DNA from: Candidatus Acetothermia bacterium
GTDB taxonomy: Bacteria > Bipolaricaulota > Bipolaricaulia > UBA7950 > UBA9294
Assembly: GCA_003650505.1 (NCBI GenBank)
Contig: QMQL01000063.1
Span: 1 to 5,724, forward strand
Length of the DNA stretch: 5,724 nt
Direction of reading: 5' to 3'
Shown: positions 1 through 5,033 of the stretch, in pieces
Layout of the letters: each line of letters opens with the position of its first letter
How positions within the stretch are numbered: position 1 is the first letter of the stretch
Translations under genes and position numbers: made by a program
The notes under the pieces: generated by a model
Told to the model about the DNA's origin: nothing
Database searches by the model: none
The model's input: the letters and a program-made list of their open reading frames with translations, nothing else

Positions 1-1
1 C

Positions 2-31
2 CTCATCCGCACCCTCCTCAACTCCGGGTGA
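2..31 (+). CDS. 3' end of an unidentified upstream gene (partial)
   Basis: In the frame beginning at base 2 the codons read L-I-R-T-L-L-N-S-G and end in TGA at 29-31. The codon choice (ctc, atc, cgc, acc, ctc, ctc, aac, tcc, ggg) matches the strong C/G third-position preference of the clear genes here, which suggests the tail of a real protein. Only nine codons are visible, so no function can be given. The frame used by apgM is also open across this stretch, but it gives Pro/His-rich non-coding-looking sequence. If real, the gene lies about 110 bases upstream of apgM on the same strand. Confidence 0.35.
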   Translation, partial: LIRTLLNSG

Positions 32-88
32 TGCTGGAAAGTATGCCCGCCCCCGATTGTCGATCAAGCCTGAGGGCAGGGCAAACCG

Positions 89-117
89 TTGAAAACGGCC
101 GTCCGGTCGGATACCGT
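89..117 (+). promoter_or_regulatory. Possible sigma70-like promoter upstream of apgM
   Basis: TTGAAA at 89-94 matches the -35 consensus at five of six positions. It is followed after exactly 17 bases by TACCGT at 112-117, a poor -10 match (three of six). It would start transcription about 15-20 bases before the apgM start. The -35 hexamer overlaps a small hairpin-like inverted repeat, CCGTT-gaa-AACGG, at 86-98. The call rests on consensus matching only, and the weak -10 makes it tentative. The rest of 32-141 shows nothing else I can support. Confidence 0.25.
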
Positions 118-132
118 ACGAGAATCTCGCAC

Positions 133-139
133 GAAGGGG
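133..139 (+). promoter_or_regulatory. Ribosome-binding site of apgM (start ambiguous)
   Basis: The purine run GAAGGGG is the only good Shine-Dalgarno match before apgM. It ends 2 bases before the ATG at 142 and 8 bases before the in-frame GTG at 148. Spacing alone favours GTG, and the GTG start also gives a typical short N-terminus (KGILIIADG directly after the initiator). Other genes in this window tolerate G-runs very close to ATG, so ATG is not excluded. Confidence 0.5.
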
Positions 140-141
140 TA

Positions 142-1395
142 ATGGTAGTGAAGGGGATCCTGATCATCGCCGACGGCCTCGGCGGGAGGCCGACCGACAT
201 CGCAGGCGAGACGTGCCTCGAGGCGGCGGCGACGCCGAACCTCGATCGGCTCGCCGAACGGGGGGCGATCGGCCTCGTCGATCCGATCGGACCCGGTATC
301 CGGCCGGGGAGCGACACCGCCCACCTCTCCCTCCTCGGATACGACCCGTACGAGGTCTACACCGGCCGCGGTGTCTTCGAGTGCCTCGGGGTCGGCCTGG
401 ACGTCCAGGAGGGGGACGTCTGCTTCCGGGCCAACTTCGCCAGCGTCGAGGAAGTCGATGGGAAGCTCCGGGTCACCGACCGCCGCGCCGGGAGGATCGA
501 GACCGGTCAGGAGGAACTCGAGGCGGCGCTGAGCGAGATCGAGCTTACCGATATCGCTGGGGTGAAGGCCTACTTCCGCGCCAGCACCGAGCATCGGGGC
601 GCCCTCCTCCTCCGGGGAGAGGGATTATCACCCCGGATCAGCGAGACCGACCCGCACGAGGCGGGCGTGCCGATCAGCCGCTCGGTCCCGCTCGATCCGG
701 GCGACCCGGCGGCCGAACGGACGGCCACCGCGGTGAACGAGCTGACGAGGAAGAGCTACGAGGTCCTGAAAGACCTCGAGGTGAACCGGAGGCGGATCGC
801 TGCGGGCAACCTGCCGGCGAACGTCGTCCTCCTACGGGGAAGCTCCCAACTCCCGCACCTCGAGCCGCTCTCCTCGATTTACGGTGTGCGCGGGGCGGTG
901 ATCGCAGGCGGGGCCCTCTACCGCGGGATCGCGCTTGCCTGCGGGATGGAAGTGATCCGGGTGGAAGGGGCGACCGGCGGGCTCGACACCGACCTCTCGG
1001 GGAAGGCGGCCGCGGCCCTCTCCGCCCTTGAGCGGTTCGACTACGTCTTCGTCCACGTCAAGGGGCCGGACAACGCCGGACACGATGGGGACGCTCACGC
1101 GAAGCGGGCGTTCATCGAGCGGGTCGATCGCGAGCTGATCGGCCCGCTGGTGGGGCCGGTGGAAGAAGGGAGGATCCATCTCGCGTTCACCGGGGACCAC
1201 ACGACCCCGCCCGAGTTCGGCGATCATACCGACGAGCCGGTCCCGGTGCTGTTCGCCGGGAGGAACGTCATCCCCGATCAGGCGCGGCGGTTCGGTGAAC
1301 GGGCCGCCGGAGGGGGAGGCCTCGGCCGGTTCTCCGGCCGGGTTCTCCCGATCCTCCTCGGCTACTGCGATTGGGGCCCGAAGTTCGGATCCTGA
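142..1395 (+). CDS. apgM: 2,3-bisphosphoglycerate-independent phosphoglycerate mutase, archaeal (ApgM) type
   Basis: Interconverts 3-phosphoglycerate and 2-phosphoglycerate in glycolysis/gluconeogenesis; soluble, metal-dependent, alkaline phosphatase superfamily. From ATG 142 the protein has 417 residues, close to the usual ApgM length of about 400. Visible motifs: the metal-binding IIADGLGGRP near residues 8-17; GSDTAHLSLLGYDP at 56-69, where Ser57 aligns with the catalytic serine of the NSEVGH motif in classic iPGM; YTGRGVFE just after; a KGPDNAGHDGD metal-site segment in the C-terminal third; and TGDHTTPPEFGDHTDEPVPV with the final metal-ligand Asp/His residues, followed by the family-typical GRFSGRVLPILLGY and a terminal KFGS. 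All expected catalytic segments are present, so it should be active. An upstream in-frame ATG at 28 would add 38 residues unlike the family and lacks a good binding site; GTG 148 is a serious alternative. Possibly transcribed with the hydrogenase genes 64 bases downstream, but no functional link is shown. Confidence 0.93.
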   Translation: MVVKGILIIADGLGGRPTDIAGETCLEAAATPNLDRLAERGAIGLVDPIGPGIRPGSDTAHLSLLGYDPYEVYTGRGVFECLGVGLDVQEGDVCFRANFASVEEVDGKLRVTDRRAGRIETGQEELEAALSEIELTDIAGVKAYFRASTEHRGALLLRGEGLSPRISETDPHEAGVPISRSVPLDPGDPAAERTATAVNELTRKSYEVLKDLEVNRRRIAAGNLPANVVLLRGSSQLPHLEPLSSIYGVRGAVIAGGALYRGIALACGMEVIRVEGATGGLDTDLSGKAAAALSALERFDYVFVHVKGPDNAGHDGDAHAKRAFIERVDRELIGPLVGPVEEGRIHLAFTGDHTTPPEFGDHTDEPVPVLFAGRNVIPDQARRFGERAAGGGGLGRFSGRVLPILLGYCDWGPKFGS

Positions 1396-1400
1396 TCCGA
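1385..1400. repeat. Perfect inverted repeat spanning the apgM stop codon
   Basis: TCGGATC at 1385-1391 and GATCCGA at 1394-1400 are exact reverse complements separated by CT, so the arms flank and include the TGA stop of apgM (1393-1395). As RNA it could form a short stem with a tiny loop. It is followed by cgaaaaaacc, not a T-tract, so it is not a standard intrinsic terminator on the + strand. It may be chance, because GATC/GGATCC/CGATCG palindromes are very common in this window. Confidence 0.4.
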
Positions 1401-1459
1401 CGAAAAAACCACTCGATGAAGAAACGGCCCGCGTTTTGATGGAGGGAAACGGAGGACGG
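1396..1459 (+). other. Short intergenic region before the hydrogenase operon
   Basis: These 64 bases hold an A-rich stretch (around 1402-1427) and a TTTTGAT element near 1435, less GC-rich than the surrounding genes. I see no convincing -35/-10 pair and no T-tract terminator. It is the only gap longer than 9 bases between 1395 and the window end, so any promoter dedicated to the hydrogenase genes would have to lie here or inside apgM; otherwise the operon is co-transcribed with apgM. Confidence 0.4.
1451..1455 (+). promoter_or_regulatory. Ribosome-binding site that sets the hoxU start
   Basis: GGAGG lies 4 bases before the ATG at 1460. The same frame is open back past 1295, inside the end of apgM, and includes another ATG at 1439. 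However, the added residues are low-complexity (Gly/Ser/Pro-rich, then EETARVLMEGNGGR) and unlike HoxU. Starting at 1460 places the ferredoxin-fold N-terminus, VITIKIDG, directly at the beginning, as in the family. Confidence 0.6.
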
Positions 1460-2167
1460 ATGAGAGAAAGCGATGTGATAACGATCAAGATCGACGGCCG
1501 GCCGATCGCCACGTCGGCGGGGAAGAGCGTCCTTCAGGTGGCGAAAGAGAACGGGATCAGGATCCCGACCCTCTGCCACCTCGACGGTCTGAGCGACGTC
1601 GGTGTCTGCCGGCTCTGCCTCGTCGAGATCGGGGGGAAGCTCGTGACTTCCTGCACGACACCAGTCGCAGATGGGATGGAGGTCCGGACTGACACCGAAG
1701 AGATCAGGCAGCACCGCCGTACGGTCCTCGAGCTGATCTTTGCCGAGGGGAACCACGTCTGCGCGTTCTGCCCATCGAACGGGAACTGCGAGCTTCAGGA
1801 CCTCGCCTGCGAGCTCGGGATGGAGGAGGTCCGCGTCCCCTACTCCTACCCCCGCAACCGGATCGACGCGACCCATCCCCGGTTCCTGATTGATCGGGAC
1901 CGCTGCGTGTTGTGTGGGAGGTGCGTCCGCGTCTGCGCCGAGGTGGAGGGGGCGCATACCTGGGACTTCGCCGAGCGAGGTAGATCGGTCCGTGTGATAA
2001 CAGATCTCGATATCGACTGGGGAGATGCCGGGTCGTGCACGGACTGCGGGAAGTGCGTCGAGGTATGCCCGACCGGCGCGATCATCCGGAAAGGGGCTGC
2101 CACGGCCGAGATGGAGAAGGAGCCTGAGTTGGTCGCCGATCTCCTCGAAAGGAGGGGGGATGTCTAA
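1460..2167 (+). CDS. hoxU: NAD-linked [NiFe] hydrogenase diaphorase iron-sulfur subunit HoxU
   Basis: Electron-wire subunit (235 aa) linking the FMN/NAD diaphorase to the hydrogenase dimer; homologous to the N-terminal part of complex I NuoG. Ligands seen in order: a 2Fe-2S ferredoxin domain with Cys39, Cys50, Cys53 and Cys65 (C-x10-C-x2-C-x11-C); a His-containing 4Fe-4S site, HVCAFCPSNGNC, with His99, Cys101, Cys104 and Cys110, in the H-x-C-x2-C-x5-C spacing typical of HoxU; and two classic 4Fe-4S motifs, CVLCGRCVRVC (149-159) and CTDCGKCVEVCP (193-204). The protein stops soon after the second motif, so it has no H-cluster domain (excluding an [FeFe] HydA) and no molybdopterin-like NuoG C-terminus. 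No signal peptide; cytoplasmic. Its last 8 bases overlap hoxY (ATGTCTAA), implying translational coupling. First gene of the cluster, which is unusual. HydA of NiFe-type bifurcating complexes would look similar, so the name reflects the group 3d-like partners. Confidence 0.93.
   Translation: MRESDVITIKIDGRPIATSAGKSVLQVAKENGIRIPTLCHLDGLSDVGVCRLCLVEIGGKLVTSCTTPVADGMEVRTDTEEIRQHRRTVLELIFAEGNHVCAFCPSNGNCELQDLACELGMEEVRVPYSYPRNRIDATHPRFLIDRDRCVLCGRCVRVCAEVEGAHTWDFAERGRSVRVITDLDIDWGDAGSCTDCGKCVEVCPTGAIIRKGAATAEMEKEPELVADLLERRGDV
2150..2159 (+). promoter_or_regulatory. Strong ribosome-binding site of hoxY inside hoxU
   Basis: The run AGGAGGGGGG directly precedes the ATG at 2160, with the AGGAGG core ending 4 bases before it. 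It lies in the last codons of hoxU and fixes the hoxY start over earlier in-frame codons (such as ATG 2025), whose Arg/Ser-rich translation does not resemble the family. Confidence 0.65.
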
Positions 2168-2696
2168 GATCCGGCTCGCCACCGTCTGGCTGAGCGGGTG
2201 TTCCGGTTGCCACATGTCGCTCCTCGACATCGACGAGACGCTGATCGAGCTCGCCGATCGGTTCGAGCTGTGTAAGAGCCCGCTCACCGACATCAAGGAG
2301 TTCCCCGAGGAGGGAATAGACGTCACCCTGATCGAGGGGGCAGTGGCGAACGCGGAGCACGTCGAGATCGCCCGGAAGGCGCGTAAGGCCTCCAAGATCG
2401 TCGTCGCCCTCGGCGATTGTGCGGTGACCGGGAACGTCCCTGCCCTCCGGAACGGGATCCCTCCGGAGGAGCTGATCGAGGAGATCTACGGACCGGACGT
2501 CACGGTGAACGGGAACCTCCCCCACGAGGGTGTCCCCCGGCTCCTCGCCCGCGTCCGTCCGCTGAACGAAGTGATAGATGTCGACTATTTCATCCACGGC
2601 TGCCCGCCGCCGGCGGGGGTGATCGCCAAGGCGCTCGTCGCCCTCCTCGACGGGAGGGAGCCGCAGCTCGTCGGCAAGGATCTAAGATTCGGTTAG
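2160..2696 (+). CDS. hoxY: NAD-linked [NiFe] hydrogenase small subunit HoxY
   Basis: Small subunit (178 aa) carrying the proximal 4Fe-4S cluster that takes electrons from the [NiFe] site of HoxH and passes them to HoxU. All four expected cysteines are visible: Cys14 and Cys17 in WLSGCSGCHMSLLDID, Cys87 in ALGDCAVTGNVPALRN, and Cys148 in FIHGCPPPAG. The segments SPLTDIKEFP and LIEGAVANAEH are also characteristic of HoxY. There is no twin-arginine signal and no C-terminal extension with medial/distal clusters, as expected of the short cytoplasmic group 3 subunits rather than membrane-bound uptake enzymes. Length fits HoxY (about 180). Overlaps hoxU by 8 bases and precedes hoxH by 8 bases. An additional Cys38 is not a known cluster ligand. 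Very similar small subunits (HydS) occur in NiFe electron-bifurcating complexes, so the electron partner is not settled by this protein alone. Confidence 0.95.
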   Translation: MSKIRLATVWLSGCSGCHMSLLDIDETLIELADRFELCKSPLTDIKEFPEEGIDVTLIEGAVANAEHVEIARKARKASKIVVALGDCAVTGNVPALRNGIPPEELIEEIYGPDVTVNGNLPHEGVPRLLARVRPLNEVIDVDYFIHGCPPPAGVIAKALVALLDGREPQLVGKDLRFG

Positions 2697-2704
2697 GGGG
2701 GAAG

Positions 2705-4129
2705 ATGGAGCGAGAGATTCTGATCGAGCCGGTGACGAGGATCGAGGGACACGCCAAGATAACCGTCATCCTCGACCGGGACGGGAACGTCAGCGACGCT
2801 CGGTTTCACGTCACCGAGCTGCGCGGGTTCGAGAAGTTCTGCGAGGGGAGGACCCTGTGGGAGATGCCGAGCCTGACCGCTCGGATCTGCGGGATCTGCC
2901 CGGTCAGCCACATCCTCGCCTCGGCGAAGGCGGGCGATGCGATCCTCGCCGTTGCGATCCCGGAGGCGGCCGAGCTCCTCCGCCGGCTGATGAACCTCGG
3001 CCAGCTCGTCCAATCCCACGCCCTCAGCTTCTTCTACCTATCCGCCCCCGATCTCCTCCTCGGCTGGGATGCGGATCCGGAGGGGAGGAACGTCCTCGGC
3101 CTCGCCGGGAAGGAGCCGGAGCTCGTCCGGGCCGGGATAAGGCTCCGGGCGTTCGGGCAAGGGGTGATCGACCGGCTCGGCGGGAAGCGGATCCATCCGG
3201 CATGGGCCGTCCCCGGAGGGGTGAACCGACCGCTCTCCAAGGATGACCGCGCCTGGATGCTGGAGAACATCCCTGAGGCGAAAGGGACGATCCTAAAGAC
3301 GCTCGATCTATTCAAATCGGCGTTCGACGCCACGGCGCGGTCGGCCCTGGGGGAGATCCCCACGATGTACATGGGGCTCGTCGGCGAGTCAGGGGAGTGG
3401 GAGCACTACTCGGGCTATCTTCGGATCGTCGGTCCCGAGGGTGAGATCGTCGTCGACCGCTACGATCCGGCCGGCTACCGGGAGGTCATAGCCGAGGCGT
3501 CCGAGGAGTGGACCTATCTCAAGTTCCCGTTCTACAGGCCTCTCGGCTATCCGGACGGGGTGTACCGGGTCGGGCCGCTCGGCCGGGTGAACGCCTGCGA
3601 TCGGTTCGGTACCCCACTCGCCGATGCCGAGCTCGAGGAGTTCAGGGGGAAGACGGACCGCCGCTCGGGGAGGACGATCGACTATCACTACGCGCGGCTG
3701 ATCGAGATCCTCGCCGCGATCGAGCGGATGGAGCGCCTCCTATCCGACGAGCGGATCCTCTCCCCGCACGTCCGCGCCGAGGCCGGGGTGAACCGGACGG
3801 AGGGGGTCGGGGTGCACGAGGCCCCGCGCGGGACGCTGTTCCACCGGTACGTCGTCGATGAAAACGGTCTTATCGAGGAGGCGGAGTTCATCGTGTCGAC
3901 CGGACACAACAACCTGGCGATGAACGCGACGGTCCGTGAGATCGCCCGCTCATACATAAGTGAGGGTAAGGTCACAGAAGGAATCTTGAACCGGATCGAG
4001 GGGGGGATCCGCGCCTACGACCCCTGCCTATCTTGCTCGGTCCACGCCATCGGGCAGATGCCGCTTCGAGTTGACATCGTCGGCCCGGACGGGGAACTCG
4101 TCCGGAGGATCGTCCGTGACAGCCAGTAG
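2705..4129 (+). CDS. hoxH: NAD-linked [NiFe] hydrogenase large (catalytic) subunit HoxH precursor
   Basis: Catalytic subunit (474 aa) that holds the NiFe(CN)2CO centre and interconverts H2 with protons and electrons. Both nickel-binding motifs are intact: RICGICPVSH with Cys62 and Cys65, and DPCLSCSVH with Cys441, Cys444 and His447. Glu14 in VTRIEGHAKI is the conserved glutamate of the N-terminal motif. The stretch GFEKFCEGR (41-49), followed shortly by WEMPSLTARICG, is typical of group 3d HoxH. After His447 there are 27 residues, ending RDSQ, that match the C-terminal peptide removed by a specific endopeptidase during maturation; the protease gene follows 9 bases later. Length is typical. 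The start at 2705 is set by a GGGGGG run at 2696-2701 and the family-like MEREILIEPVTRIEGH; upstream in-frame codons overlap hoxY and give Arg/Pro-rich nonsense. Cytoplasmic, no signal. HydL of NiFe bifurcating enzymes is the close alternative. Confidence 0.96.
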   Translation: MEREILIEPVTRIEGHAKITVILDRDGNVSDARFHVTELRGFEKFCEGRTLWEMPSLTARICGICPVSHILASAKAGDAILAVAIPEAAELLRRLMNLGQLVQSHALSFFYLSAPDLLLGWDADPEGRNVLGLAGKEPELVRAGIRLRAFGQGVIDRLGGKRIHPAWAVPGGVNRPLSKDDRAWMLENIPEAKGTILKTLDLFKSAFDATARSALGEIPTMYMGLVGESGEWEHYSGYLRIVGPEGEIVVDRYDPAGYREVIAEASEEWTYLKFPFYRPLGYPDGVYRVGPLGRVNACDRFGTPLADAELEEFRGKTDRRSGRTIDYHYARLIEILAAIERMERLLSDERILSPHVRAEAGVNRTEGVGVHEAPRGTLFHRYVVDENGLIEEAEFIVSTGHNNLAMNATVREIARSYISEGKVTEGILNRIEGGIRAYDPCLSCSVHAIGQMPLRVDIVGPDGELVRRIVRDSQ

Positions 4130-4138
4130 GAGGAGGGG

Positions 4139-4573
4139 ATGCAACTCGTGATCGGAATAGGAAACAGGATCCGCCAGGACGACGGGATCGGCCCGCTCCT
4201 CGTCGAATCGCTGGAGCGTTCCGAAGGGGTGGAGGCGATCGCCGTCCATCAACTGACCCCGGAGCTCGCCGAGCGACTCGGCCGGGCGGGGAGGGTTCTG
4301 TTCGTCGATGCTTCGATTGAAGAGGGTTCGGTCAGCCTCGACCGCGTCGATCCAGCGGAGCCCAGAGGGCTCGGGCATTCCCTCAGCCCATCCGGTCTCC
4401 TCTTCCTGACGGAGAAGCTCTACGGAGGGGCGCCGGAAGGTTGGGCCCTTAGCATCCCCGGCACGTCGTTCGGGCTCGGGGAGGAACTGAGCGATCAGGC
4501 ACAGTCCCGCCTCCCCGAGGCGCGGGCTCTCATCGGCGCATGGCTGAAGGAAGGGGAGGGGAGCGATGGCTGA
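4139..4573 (+). CDS. hoxW: Hydrogenase maturation endopeptidase (HoxW/HycI-like, peptidase family M52)
   Basis: Small soluble protease (144 aa) that cleaves the C-terminal peptide of the hydrogenase large subunit after nickel insertion. The start is diagnostic: MQLVIGIGNRIRQDDGIGP contains the GxGNxxRxDDGxG motif. Asp15, Asp57 (in RVLFVDAS) and His80 (in GHSLSPSGLLFL) sit where the three nickel-sensing ligands of HybD-type proteases are found. The length is normal for the family, and the GHSLSPSGLL segment is typical of the group. Located 9 bases after hoxH with the strong site AGGAGG at 4129-4134, and overlapping hoxE by 8 bases (ATGGCTGA). Position right after hoxH, whose precursor has a 27-residue tail after DPCxxCxxH, makes HoxH its obvious substrate. 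The symbol is assigned by context; sequence alone supports only the M52 family. Confidence 0.9.
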   Translation: MQLVIGIGNRIRQDDGIGPLLVESLERSEGVEAIAVHQLTPELAERLGRAGRVLFVDASIEEGSVSLDRVDPAEPRGLGHSLSPSGLLFLTEKLYGGAPEGWALSIPGTSFGLGEELSDQAQSRLPEARALIGAWLKEGEGSDG

Positions 4574-5033
4574 TCTTTCCGGAATCCTGGCGAAGTATCC
4601 GCGCTCGGCCGAGTGCCTCCTCGACATCCTCCATGAGATCCAGGATGCCGAGCCGGGAAACTACCTGAGCGAAGGGGCTCTCACCGCCGTGGCGGAGCAC
4701 GTTCGGATCCCGCTCTCCCGCGTGCTCAGCACCGCCTCGTTCTATTCCATGTTCAGCCTGAAGCCGCGGGGGAGGCACATAATCAGGGTCTGCGAGTCCC
4801 CGCCCTGTCTCCTCGCCGGAGGCGAACGGCTGATCGCATACCTGAAGGAGAAACTCGGGGTGGAGGTCGGAGGGACGAGCGAGGACGGATCGTTCACCCT
4901 CGAGACGACCGCCTGTCTTGGCGCATGCAGCGGGGCGCCGGCGGTGATGATCGACGAGAAAGTGCACGAGGGCGTGACCGAGGAGCGGCTCGGCCGGATC
5001 ATCGATGAACTAAGGGGGAAAGATGCCATCTGA
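4566..5033 (+). CDS. hoxE: Diaphorase 2Fe-2S subunit HoxE/NuoE-like (thioredoxin-like ferredoxin)
   Basis: Accessory diaphorase subunit (155 aa), homologous to complex I 24-kDa/NuoE and to HydC of bifurcating hydrogenases; it holds one 2Fe-2S cluster next to the FMN subunit. N-terminal helical part (about 1-65) with LLDILHEIQDAEPGNYLSEGAL and the conserved VLSTASFYSMF segment, then the thioredoxin-like domain. Cluster ligands: Cys76 and Cys81 (RVCESPPCLLAGG, C-x4-C) and Cys117 and Cys121 (TACLGACSGAPAVMI, C-x3-C), the standard spacing. Cys17 is additional and outside the motif. GGAGGGG at 4555-4561 gives the ribosome site, inside the end of the protease gene. Overlaps hoxF by 11 bases. In the usual hox order this gene comes first; here it follows the protease, so the E-F pair sits as a separate block. 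Whether it derives from hoxE or from a complex I-type nuoE needs a tree. Confidence 0.92.
   Translation: MADLSGILAKYPRSAECLLDILHEIQDAEPGNYLSEGALTAVAEHVRIPLSRVLSTASFYSMFSLKPRGRHIIRVCESPPCLLAGGERLIAYLKEKLGVEVGGTSEDGSFTLETTACLGACSGAPAVMIDEKVHEGVTEERLGRIIDELRGKDAI

Noticed and set aside
1385..1410. Intrinsic terminator after apgM
   Set aside because: The inverted repeat at 1385-1400 is short, has almost no loop, and is followed by A residues rather than a T-tract on the + strand.
1295..1459. In-frame 55-codon extension upstream of hoxU overlapping the end of apgM
   Set aside because: The translation is low-complexity and unlike HoxU; GGAGG at 1451 and the N-terminal ferredoxin fold support ATG 1460.
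1460..2167. [FeFe] hydrogenase or full-length NuoG
   Set aside because: The protein ends at 235 residues just after the second 4Fe-4S motif, with no H-cluster cysteine motifs and no molybdopterin-like domain.
1268..2395. A 375-codon open frame on the minus strand opposite apgM and hoxU/hoxY
   Set aside because: It lies antisense to well-identified genes. Its translation is Arg/Asp/Pro-rich with no recognisable family, and long antisense open frames are expected in GC-rich DNA.
2417..2704. In-frame 96-codon extension upstream of hoxH
   Set aside because: It overlaps hoxY, translates to Arg/Pro-rich sequence, and the strong ribosome site and family-like N-terminus are at 2705.
2160..4129. Respiratory uptake or F420-reducing hydrogenase
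   Set aside because: The small subunit lacks a Tat signal and extra cluster domains, no F420-binding subunit is present, and the HoxH/HoxY motifs plus adjacent U, E and F subunits point to the NAD-linked type.
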